Shown here: in pieces, positions 27,075-34,687 of the stretch
Layout: every line of letters starts with the position of its first letter
Position numbering within the stretch: position 1 is the stretch's first letter
NCBI GenBank assembly: GCA_036506155.1
Contig: DASXSF010000043.1
Location: forward strand, 62,001-126,000
DNA: 64,000 bases
DNA from: DASXRA01 sp036506155
Lineage (GTDB): Bacteria; Actinomycetota; Actinomycetes; Mycobacteriales; Jatrophihabitantaceae
Direction: 5' to 3'
Program-made: the position numbers and the translations under genes
Notes under the pieces: model-generated
Told to the model about the DNA's origin: nothing
The model's database searches: none
What the model saw: the letters and a program-made list of their open reading frames with translations, nothing else

Positions 27075-27857
27075 TTGGTAGCCCGTCCCGGCTCAGGTTG
27101 GCCAGGCGATCCTGCCGACGCCTCGACGCCGGTGGCCGACGAACGCGCCGAGGTCGTGCGGCTCGCGACGTCCGCCGCTGATCTGTCCACAGTGGACGCC
27201 CGGGTGTCGGTGTGCCGGGCCTGTCCGCGCCTCGTCGAATGGCGCGAGGGGATCGCGACGTCCAAACGGCGTGCGTACGCCGACCAGCCGTACTGGGGCC
27301 GCCCGGTGCCAGGGTTCGGGGCAATGCGCCCGCGCATCCTGATCGTCGGGCTGGCGCCCGGGGCCCACGGTGCCAACCGGACGGGCCGCAACTTCACCGG
27401 CGACCGTTCCGGCGCATGGCTGTACGCCGCGCTCTATCGCCGCGGACTGGCGAACCAGCCGACGGCGCTCGCCGCCGACGATGGGCTCAAACTGCGCCGC
27501 ACCCGCGTGGTGGCCACGGTGCGCTGCGCGCCGCCGGACAATAAGCCGCTGCCGGCGGAACGCGACACCTGCCGGCCCTGGCTCTGCCGCGAGCTCGAAC
27601 TGCTGTGGCCCAGCGTGCGATCCGTCGTGGTGCTCGGCGCGTTCGGGTGGACCGGCTTGTGGCCGGCGCTGCGCGGTATCGGCGTGGACGTGCCGCGACC
27701 GGCGCCCACGTTCGCGCACGGCGCCGAGGTAATGCTGCCGGACGGGCGCTGGGTGCTGGGCTGTTATCACGTCAGCCAGCAGAACACGTTCACCGGCAAA
27801 CTGACCGAGGCGATGCTCGACGCGGTGTTCGCGCGGGCCGCGGAGCTGGCGGGCTAG
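27075..27857 (+). CDS. udgB: Family-5 uracil-DNA glycosylase (UdgB type)
   Basis: Excises uracil and some other deaminated bases from DNA. 260 residues. CRACPRLVEWRE carries the first FeS-cluster cysteines, LIVGLAPGAHGANRTGRNF is motif A with the family-5 pattern (no catalytic Asp), VATVRCAPPDNKP and CRPWLCRELELL carry the remaining cysteines, and CYHVSQQNTFTGKLT is motif B. The start is a TTG and is the least certain part; a later GTG is possible. A tiny repeat protein follows immediately. Confidence 0.9.
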   Translation: MVARPGSGWPGDPADASTPVADERAEVVRLATSAADLSTVDARVSVCRACPRLVEWREGIATSKRRAYADQPYWGRPVPGFGAMRPRILIVGLAPGAHGANRTGRNFTGDRSGAWLYAALYRRGLANQPTALAADDGLKLRRTRVVATVRCAPPDNKPLPAERDTCRPWLCRELELLWPSVRSVVVLGAFGWTGLWPALRGIGVDVPRPAPTFAHGAEVMLPDGRWVLGCYHVSQQNTFTGKLTEAMLDAVFARAAELAG

Positions 27858-27868
27858 GCTTTCGCCCC

Positions 27869-28051
27869 ATGACAGAGCGCGACTTCACACCGGACCGAAG
27901 CCATATCGACGTCTCGCGCGACCCGACGCCCGGCGTCCCTGATCATCTGCGCCCCGACGAGGAGGAGCCGGGCTTCGACGTCAGCCGCGACCCGACACCG
28001 GGCGTGCCGGATCACGCCGCCCCGGACGACGACGCGCCCGAGGACGAGTAG
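27869..28051 (+). CDS. Tiny acidic protein with duplicated DVSRDPTPGVPDH motif
   Basis: 60 residues, strongly acidic and without a hydrophobic segment. The 13-residue unit DVSRDPTPGVPDH occurs twice, at about residues 14-26 and 37-49, each followed by an acidic stretch. The gene begins 11 bases after the glycosylase stop, so it is probably co-transcribed with it. I do not recognise a characterised family. The exact duplication argues that it is a real coding sequence. It may be an intrinsically disordered peptide. Confidence 0.6.
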   Translation: MTERDFTPDRSHIDVSRDPTPGVPDHLRPDEEEPGFDVSRDPTPGVPDHAAPDDDAPEDE

Positions 28052-28150
28052 CCCTCCCGGGCGGCCCGCTGAACACGTGATCTTGGGATTCTGGTCGACT
28101 AGCAACCACATGTCGAAGATCATGGGTACTCGCCGGGTACGGTCGCACGC

Positions 28151-29479
28151 ATGAGCACGATGGGCAGTCCGGTGCGCATCCTGATCGTCGGCGGCGGCTA
28201 CGTCGGCATGTACACGGCGCTGCGGCTGCAACGCAAGCTGTCGGCGGCACGGGCCGAGATCACCGTCGTCGACCCGCAGCCCAACATGACCTACCAGCCG
28301 TTCCTGCCCGAGGCGGCGGCCGGCTCCGTCGAGCCACGGCACGTGGTCGTGCCGCTGCGTCGGGTGTTGCGCAAGTGCCAGGTCATCACCGGGACGGTCA
28401 ACCGGGTCGAGCACGCCCGCAAGGTCGCCACCATCACCCCGAACGAAGGGACGCCGTACGAGCTGCGCTACGACCTGCTCGTGCTGTGCCCCGGCGGTGT
28501 GTCCCGCCTGCTGCCCATCCCCGGACTCGCCGAGCACGGCATCGGGTTCAAGACGATCGGCGAGGCGATCTTCCTGCGCAATCACGTGCTGTCCCGGCTG
28601 GATCTCGCCGTGTCCACGAGCGACAGCCAGCGCCGCCGCAGCGCGCTCACCTTCGTCTTCGTCGGCGGCGGCTACGCCGGCGTGGAGGCGATCGCCGAGC
28701 TACAGGACATGGCGCGCTACGCCACGCGCTACTACGAAGGCATCGAGCCGGACGACATGCGCTGGGTGCTCGTAGAGGCAGCGACCCGCATCATGCCCGA
28801 GGTGTCGATCGGGCTTGCGCTGTACACCGTCGAGCGGCTCACCGAGCGCAATATCGACGTGCGTCTCGATACCCGGCTGGAGGCGGCAGTGGGTGGGCAC
28901 GTCAACCTGAGCGACGGCGACGAGTTCGACGCCGAGACGCTCGTCTGGACGGCCGGCGTTCGCGCGCATCCGATGCTTGCCGACACCGACCTGCCGCGCG
29001 ACGACAAGGGGAGGCTGCCCTGCCACGCGAACCTCACTGTGCGCGGCGTGGACGGGGTGTTCTCAGCCGGCGACTGCGCGGCCGTACCGGACCTGTCGCG
29101 CAAGGACGACCCGAACGCGCTCACCGGGCCGAGTGCGCAGCACGCAGTGCGGCAGGCGAAGGTGCTGGCCGACAACATCGTCGCCACCGTCCGGGGCCGC
29201 GAGCTGCGCGACTACGTACACCACTACGCCGGCTCGGTCGCCTCGCTCGGCCTTTACCGCGGGGTTGCCGAGATCTACGGGATCAAGCTGCGCGGCATCG
29301 TCGCCTGGTTCATGCACCGCACGTACCACGTGTCGCGCATGCCCACGTTGAATCGCAAGATCCGAGTGCTGGCCGACTGGACGACCGCGCTGTTCTTCCG
29401 CCGCGACGTGGTGTCGCTCGGCCAGCTGCAGGCTCCACGCACCGAGTTCGAGGTGGCCGCCGGCAAGCGCAGCGCCTGA
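28151..29479 (+). CDS. ndh: Type II NADH dehydrogenase (NDH-2) family
   Basis: Peripheral membrane flavoprotein that passes electrons from NADH to quinone without pumping protons. 442 residues. ILIVGGGYVGMYTALRLQ is the FAD-binding motif, VFVGGGYAGVEAIAEL (about 172) the NAD-binding motif, and VFSAGDCAAVPD (about 300) the second FAD contact. AQHAVRQAKVLADNI is typical of NDH-2, and the C-terminal amphipathic region is present. It has its own 99-base upstream gap. Confidence 0.9.
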   Translation: MSTMGSPVRILIVGGGYVGMYTALRLQRKLSAARAEITVVDPQPNMTYQPFLPEAAAGSVEPRHVVVPLRRVLRKCQVITGTVNRVEHARKVATITPNEGTPYELRYDLLVLCPGGVSRLLPIPGLAEHGIGFKTIGEAIFLRNHVLSRLDLAVSTSDSQRRRSALTFVFVGGGYAGVEAIAELQDMARYATRYYEGIEPDDMRWVLVEAATRIMPEVSIGLALYTVERLTERNIDVRLDTRLEAAVGGHVNLSDGDEFDAETLVWTAGVRAHPMLADTDLPRDDKGRLPCHANLTVRGVDGVFSAGDCAAVPDLSRKDDPNALTGPSAQHAVRQAKVLADNIVATVRGRELRDYVHHYAGSVASLGLYRGVAEIYGIKLRGIVAWFMHRTYHVSRMPTLNRKIRVLADWTTALFFRRDVVSLGQLQAPRTEFEVAAGKRSA

Positions 29480-29518
29480 CCTGGGAGCGGCGGTGGCTGC
29501 CCGAGGAGACTGACCCAC

Positions 29519-32485
29519 ATGCACGATGACCACGTCCTGATCGAGCAGCGGCTGCGCCGGATGCTGGCCCGCATCCACCGCTCGGTGTACTCGCAGCGGG
29601 TTCCCCTGGACGTCGCAGCCTGGCCGGTGGCCGGGGAGCCTGTGCCCGTGGCGCAGGCGCTTGCCGCACCGTACGCCCCGGTACGGGTGGGCGACTCGTG
29701 GGGCCCGCCGTGGTCGACGACCTGGTTCCGCGTCACCGGCGCGGCACCGGCTGACTGGACAGGGCGCCCGGTGGAGGCGCTCGTCGACATCGGCTTCGAC
29801 GTCAACCGCACCGGCTTCCATGCCGAGGGGCTCGTTTACGGTGCCGACGGGTCGCCGGTCAAGGGGCTGAACCCGAGCACGCAGTGGGTACGCGTGCCGG
29901 ACGACCAGCCGGTCGAGCTGTATATCGAGGCGGCCGCGAATCCGCTGATCCTGAGCCCCGACAACCTGTTCTGGCCGACGCTGTTGGGTGATCGCGACAC
30001 GGCCGGTTCTCAGCCGCTGTATCGCCTGGAGTGCGCGGAGCTGGCGATATTCGAGCCCGAGGTGTGGGAGCTGTTCCACGACCTCGAGGTGCTGGGCGAT
30101 CTCGAGGCTGAGCTGGACCTGGCCGACCCGCGGCGTTGGCAGCTGCTGCGGGCCATAGACCGGGCGCTGGACCGGCTCGACGCGCAGGCCATCGGGGCGA
30201 CGGCGACCTCGGCGCGCGAAGAGCTGGGCGACGTGCTGGCGGTGCCCGCCCGGGCGTCCGCCCACCGGATCAGCGCGGTGGGGCATGCGCACATCGACTC
30301 GGCCTGGCTGTGGCCGATGCGCGAAACGATTCGCAAGGTGGCACGGACCTGCGCGAACGTCACGGAGCTGATGGAGAGCCATGCAGAGCTTGTCTACGCG
30401 ATGTCGTCCGCGCAGCAATTGGCCTGGCTCAAGGAACACCGGCCGGAGGTGTTCGCTCGGGTCGCCGATCGGGTCAAGGCCGGCCAGTTCGTGCCGGTGG
30501 GCGGTATGTGGGTCGAGTCAGACACGAACATGCCCGGTGGCGAGGCGCTGGCCCGGCAGTTCGCGTACGGCAAGCGGTTCTTCCTGGACGAATTCGGCGT
30601 GGAGACCGAAGAGGTGTGGCTGCCCGACTCGTTCGGCTACACCGCGGCGCTGCCGCAGCTGATCGCGCTGAGCGGATCACGGTGGTTCCTGACCCAGAAG
30701 ATCTCGTGGAACCAGACGAACAAGTTCCCGCACCACACGTTCTGGTGGGAGGGCCTGGACGGGACACGCGTTTTTACGCACTTCCCGCCCGTGGACACGT
30801 ACAACTCGAAGCTGTCCGGTGCGGAATTGGCGTACGCGGTGCGCAACTTCGCCGACAAGGGCGGTGCGAGCGGATCGCTGGTGCCGTTCGGATATGGCGA
30901 CGGTGGCGGTGGGCCGACGCGGGAGATGCTGGCGCGGGCGCGGCGGCTTTCCGACCTGGACGGCTCGCCGCGGGTCGTCATCGAACGTCCCGCCGACTTC
31001 TTCGCCCGCGCCGAAGCGGAATACCCGGACGCCCCGGTATGGTCCGGCGAGCTGTACCTGGAGTTCCACCGCGGCACGTATACGTCCCAGGCGAAGACCA
31101 AGCAGGGCAACCGGCGCTGCGAGCACTTGCTGCGCGAAGCGGAACTGTGGTGCGCCACCGCCGCCGTACGCCTGGGTACGGCGTATCCGTACGAACAGCT
31201 GGACCGGATCTGGAAGCTTGTGCTGCTGCAGCAGTTCCACGACATCCTGCCCGGATCGTCCATCCACTGGGTGCATCGAGAGGCGGTTGCGAACTACGCT
31301 GCCGCGGCGGCCCAGCTCGAGACACTGATCACATATGCCACCAGCGCGCTGGCCGGCGACGGCACCACCACGCTGGTGTTCAACGCCGCGCCGCACGCCC
31401 GCGGCGGCGTGCCCCCGCTCGGCGCCTGGCCGCGCAGCGACCGGCCCCCGTCGACGACGATCACGCCGCAGGACGGCGGCTACGTCCTCGACAACGGAAT
31501 CGTGCGCGTGACGATCGACCGGCATGGGTTGCTGACGTCCGTCATCGAGGGCGACCGCGAGGTGCTGGCCGGCGTGGGCAACCTGCTGCAGCTGCACCCC
31601 GACACCCCGAACGAGTTCGACGCCTGGGATATCGACGCTTTCTACCGCCACGTGGCGATCGACTTGAACGGCAAGGTGACCGCAGCCGACGACGGCGTGC
31701 GCGTGACACATCGCCTGGGCGCGTCCACGATCACGCAGCTGATCACTCTCGAGAACGGCGTCGTCGTCTTTGACACCGACATCGACTGGCACGAGCGGGA
31801 GAAGCTGCTCAAGGCCGGCTTCGACCTGGACGTCACCGCGGACCGAGCCGCCTTCGAAATTCAGTTCGGGCACGTCTACCGGCCCACCCACGCCAACACC
31901 AGCTGGGATGCTGCCAAGTTCGAAACCTGCGCGCACCGCTTCGTCCATATCGGCGAACCCGGCTACGGCGTGGCCGTGGTCAACGACTCCACGTACGGCC
32001 ACGACGTCACCCGCCGGCCCCGCGCCGGCGGCGGCGTCTCCACCGTCGTGCGCCTCTCCCTCCTGCGCGCCCCGCGCAGCCCCGACCCCGAGACCGACCA
32101 GAGCCACCACCACCTGCGCTACGCGCTCGTTCCCGGCGCGGACATCCTCGACGCCGCGCGCGAGGGCTACCGCGCCAACCTGCCCGAACGCGAAGTGTTC
32201 GGTGGCGAGCCGGTTGAGCCGCTCGTCCAGGTGGACAACGACGGCGTCATCGTCGAGTCCGTCAAACTGGCCGACGACCGCTCCGGCGACATCGTCGTGC
32301 GACTCTTCGAAGCCCTGGGCGCGCACACTACGGCCGCCGTCCGCCTCGGCTTTCCCGCGAGCACCGTGCACACCGTCGACTTGCTCGAACGCCGCGTGGC
32401 AGGCGTCGCGGAGACCGGCGGGGTGGTCCGGCTGGAACTGCGGCCGTTCCAGATCGTGACGCTGCGTGCCCTCCGTGCCGGCTGA
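29519..32485 (+). CDS. Glycoside hydrolase family 38 alpha-mannosidase
   Basis: 988 residues, normal for bacterial GH38. A beta-rich N-terminal domain is followed by the catalytic domain starting with VGHAHIDSAWLWPMRE (about 253), whose His and Asp bind zinc. GGMWVESDTNMPGGEAL follows, then LPDSFGYTAALPQ (about 366) with the nucleophile Asp. The middle helical bundle and the C-terminal beta-sandwich are complete. No signal peptide is seen, so it acts in the cytoplasm, probably on imported or recycled mannosides. It starts 39 bases after ndh in the same direction. Confidence 0.93.
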   Translation: MHDDHVLIEQRLRRMLARIHRSVYSQRVPLDVAAWPVAGEPVPVAQALAAPYAPVRVGDSWGPPWSTTWFRVTGAAPADWTGRPVEALVDIGFDVNRTGFHAEGLVYGADGSPVKGLNPSTQWVRVPDDQPVELYIEAAANPLILSPDNLFWPTLLGDRDTAGSQPLYRLECAELAIFEPEVWELFHDLEVLGDLEAELDLADPRRWQLLRAIDRALDRLDAQAIGATATSAREELGDVLAVPARASAHRISAVGHAHIDSAWLWPMRETIRKVARTCANVTELMESHAELVYAMSSAQQLAWLKEHRPEVFARVADRVKAGQFVPVGGMWVESDTNMPGGEALARQFAYGKRFFLDEFGVETEEVWLPDSFGYTAALPQLIALSGSRWFLTQKISWNQTNKFPHHTFWWEGLDGTRVFTHFPPVDTYNSKLSGAELAYAVRNFADKGGASGSLVPFGYGDGGGGPTREMLARARRLSDLDGSPRVVIERPADFFARAEAEYPDAPVWSGELYLEFHRGTYTSQAKTKQGNRRCEHLLREAELWCATAAVRLGTAYPYEQLDRIWKLVLLQQFHDILPGSSIHWVHREAVANYAAAAAQLETLITYATSALAGDGTTTLVFNAAPHARGGVPPLGAWPRSDRPPSTTITPQDGGYVLDNGIVRVTIDRHGLLTSVIEGDREVLAGVGNLLQLHPDTPNEFDAWDIDAFYRHVAIDLNGKVTAADDGVRVTHRLGASTITQLITLENGVVVFDTDIDWHEREKLLKAGFDLDVTADRAAFEIQFGHVYRPTHANTSWDAAKFETCAHRFVHIGEPGYGVAVVNDSTYGHDVTRRPRAGGGVSTVVRLSLLRAPRSPDPETDQSHHHLRYALVPGADILDAAREGYRANLPEREVFGGEPVEPLVQVDNDGVIVESVKLADDRSGDIVVRLFEALGAHTTAAVRLGFPASTVHTVDLLERRVAGVAETGGVVRLELRPFQIVTLRALRAG

Positions 32486-32513
32486 TTCGTGCCGGCCACC
32501 TACTCTGGGTATC

Positions 32514-32586
32514 GCCCCCGTAGCCCAACGGCAGAGGCAGACCCCTTAAAAGGGTCCGAGTGTCGGTTCGAGTCCGACCGGGGGCA
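32514..32586 (+). tRNA. tRNA with anticodon UAA and short variable loop (Leu by anticodon)
   Basis: A complete 73-nt cloverleaf. The acceptor stem GCCCCCG pairs with CGGGGGC. The D arm has GCC/GGC. The anticodon stem GACCC/GGGTC encloses the loop CTTAAAA, giving anticodon UAA. The variable loop is five bases (CGAGT). The T arm is GTCGG-TTCGAGT-CCGAC. Discriminator A is followed by CC in the genome. The anticodon reads the leucine codon UUA, yet bacterial tRNA-Leu normally carries a long variable arm, which is absent here. Identity is therefore uncertain. Confidence 0.85.
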
Positions 32587-32616
32587 CCGAAAGCGACCGC
32601 GCGTCGAGGATTCGCG

Positions 32617-34464
32617 TTACGGCGCCTGCGCGTCGCGGTCAAGCGCCTCGTTCAGCGCGAGTGCGGCGTTTATGAGTGACAGATGGGTGAATGCCTGCGG
32701 GAAGTTACCCAACTGCTCGCCGGTGAGGCCGATTTCCTCGGCGTAAAGACCGAGATGATTGGCGTAGGTGAGCATCTTCTCGAACGTGATTCGGGCGTCT
32801 TCGAGTCGGCCGGCCTTGGCCAAGGCTTCGACGTACCAGAATGTGCACAGTGAGAAGGTGCCCTCGGAACCGCGCAGTCCGTCAGGCGAGGCCTCAGGGT
32901 TGTAGCGATAGACCAGGCTGTCCGAGACGAGTTCCTTCTCAATCGCGCTGAGGGTTGAGGTCCACATCGGATCATTCGGCAGGATCAGCCCGACCTGTGC
33001 CATACGCAGCACCGACGCGTCGAGGACGTCGGTGGCGTAGTGCTGGACAAAGGCGCCGCGCTTGTCGTTCCAGCCCTTTTCCATGATCTGGCGGTAGATC
33101 TGGTCGCGCTCGATAGTCCACTGGGCCAGGTGTGCCGGGAGTCCGCGGGCGGTGGCGAGGCGAATACCGCGGTCGAAGGCCGTCCACGAATTGAGACGGC
33201 CGTACACGAGGTCCTGCCGGCCGCCGCGGGTTTCCCATACTCCCTCGTCCGCCTCGTCCCAGTGTTCGGTGAGCCAGTCGAGGACGCGGCCGAGCTCGGT
33301 CCAGGTCTGATGGCTGATGCCGACGCCATGGCGGCTCGCAAAATAGACGGAGTCCAGTGCCTCGCCGTAGATGTCGAGTTGTAGCTGGTCGGCAGCGCCG
33401 TTACCGATTCGTACGGGACGGGAGTCGAGGTAGCCCTGGAGGTGGTCGAGCACCTGCTCATCGAGATCTGACGACCCGTCGACCCGGTACATGATCTTCC
33501 ACGGCCCGGAAGCGGAACCGGCCTGCTCGTGGACGCGATCGGAAAGCCATCCGATGAAGGCCCGAGCCTCGTCGACGAAGCCCAGACCCAGTAGCGCGTA
33601 CACCGAGAAGGAGGCGTCGCGGATCCAGGTGTAACGGTAGTCCCAGTTACGCTCGCCACCGACCTGTTCCGGCAACCCCGCGGTTGGCGCCGCGACGAGG
33701 GCACCTGTCGGTGCATAAGTCAACAGCTTCAACGTGATCGCGGAGCGGTGTACCTGCTCGCGCCAACGGCCTCGATAGCTGGACTTCGCGAGCCAGCTCC
33801 GCCAGAAGCCCATGGTGTCGGTGAGCAGCTGCAACGCCTGGTCCCGTTCGAATCGGCGCGGTTGTCCCCCCGTGCCGAACTCCAGGAGACCGCCGCCGAT
33901 GTCGCCGACCTGCAACGTTCCCGTCGCGCGCAGTATCGGCCCGTTCGGACCCGGCCGTTGTTCCACCTTGATCTTGTGGGTCAACAGGCCGGCGAGATGT
34001 ACCGTCGCCTGCGCATCGCCGGCGCGGAACACGGCCCCCGCATCCGTGAGCTCGACGGTGTGCTGCGCCCGGCCGTAGTCGAAGCCGGGAGCGATCTCCA
34101 ACGAGAGCGACATCTGGCCGCGCACGACGCGCAGAATGCGAACCAAGCGGTGAAGCTGCGACGATTGGGCGGTGGTCGAGACGGGCATGAAGTCGATGAC
34201 CTCCGCGACGCCTTCGTCGGTCATGAATCGCGTGACGAGGACAGCGGTGTCCGGCATATACAACTGGCGCGTGGTGTAGTTCTCTGCCGTCGGGCGGATC
34301 TGGCAGTATCCGCCTCGCTCCTGATCCACCAGCGACGCAAACACCGAGGGTGAGTCAAATCTGGGAAGGCACAGCCAATCGATGCTTCCGTCGGTGGAGA
34401 CCAGCGCCGCCGTCTGGAGATCGCCGATCAGTCCGTGATCGGCAATCATGGATACGTCTACCAT
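32617..34464 (-). CDS. Glycoside hydrolase family 15 protein (glucoamylase/trehalase type)
   Basis: About 615 residues. The N-terminal beta-sandwich begins IADHGLIGDLQTAALVSTDGSIDWLCLPRFDSPSVFA, shared by actinobacterial GH15 trehalases and glucodextranases. The (alpha/alpha)6 barrel has GGERNWDYRYTWIRDASF, QLDIYGEALDSVYF, EGVWETRGG (likely acid Glu) and SEGTFSLCTFWYVEAL (likely base Glu). No signal peptide, so it is cytosolic. The substrate could be trehalose or alpha-glucan. ATG 34464 is chosen because GGAG lies six bases upstream; ATG 34476 lacks spacing. The P-type ATPase is upstream in the same direction. Confidence 0.85.
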   Translation of the reverse strand: MVDVSMIADHGLIGDLQTAALVSTDGSIDWLCLPRFDSPSVFASLVDQERGGYCQIRPTAENYTTRQLYMPDTAVLVTRFMTDEGVAEVIDFMPVSTTAQSSQLHRLVRILRVVRGQMSLSLEIAPGFDYGRAQHTVELTDAGAVFRAGDAQATVHLAGLLTHKIKVEQRPGPNGPILRATGTLQVGDIGGGLLEFGTGGQPRRFERDQALQLLTDTMGFWRSWLAKSSYRGRWREQVHRSAITLKLLTYAPTGALVAAPTAGLPEQVGGERNWDYRYTWIRDASFSVYALLGLGFVDEARAFIGWLSDRVHEQAGSASGPWKIMYRVDGSSDLDEQVLDHLQGYLDSRPVRIGNGAADQLQLDIYGEALDSVYFASRHGVGISHQTWTELGRVLDWLTEHWDEADEGVWETRGGRQDLVYGRLNSWTAFDRGIRLATARGLPAHLAQWTIERDQIYRQIMEKGWNDKRGAFVQHYATDVLDASVLRMAQVGLILPNDPMWTSTLSAIEKELVSDSLVYRYNPEASPDGLRGSEGTFSLCTFWYVEALAKAGRLEDARITFEKMLTYANHLGLYAEEIGLTGEQLGNFPQAFTHLSLINAALALNEALDRDAQAP

Positions 34465-34687
34465 TTCGCGCTCCATCCTTCAGAACTGGTACGGCCGGCG
34501 GCTCGCTCAGGTGCCCGAGCTGTGCGTAGCTCAGCCCTCCATGGAAACAGGGCTGCTCGGACCGCAAGCCGAAACCGACGCAGGCAGGTTGCGGATGCCG
34601 GCGCCGAGGCGTCTTCCGACGACGAGGGCAACGGCTCTGGTACGGCCGAATCGGTGGGTGGATACGTGTGTCGTGGCGGCCATCGCG

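Noticed and set aside
34653..34661. Half-site GGTGGGTGG upstream of GH15
   Set aside because: No complementary CACCC at the right distance.
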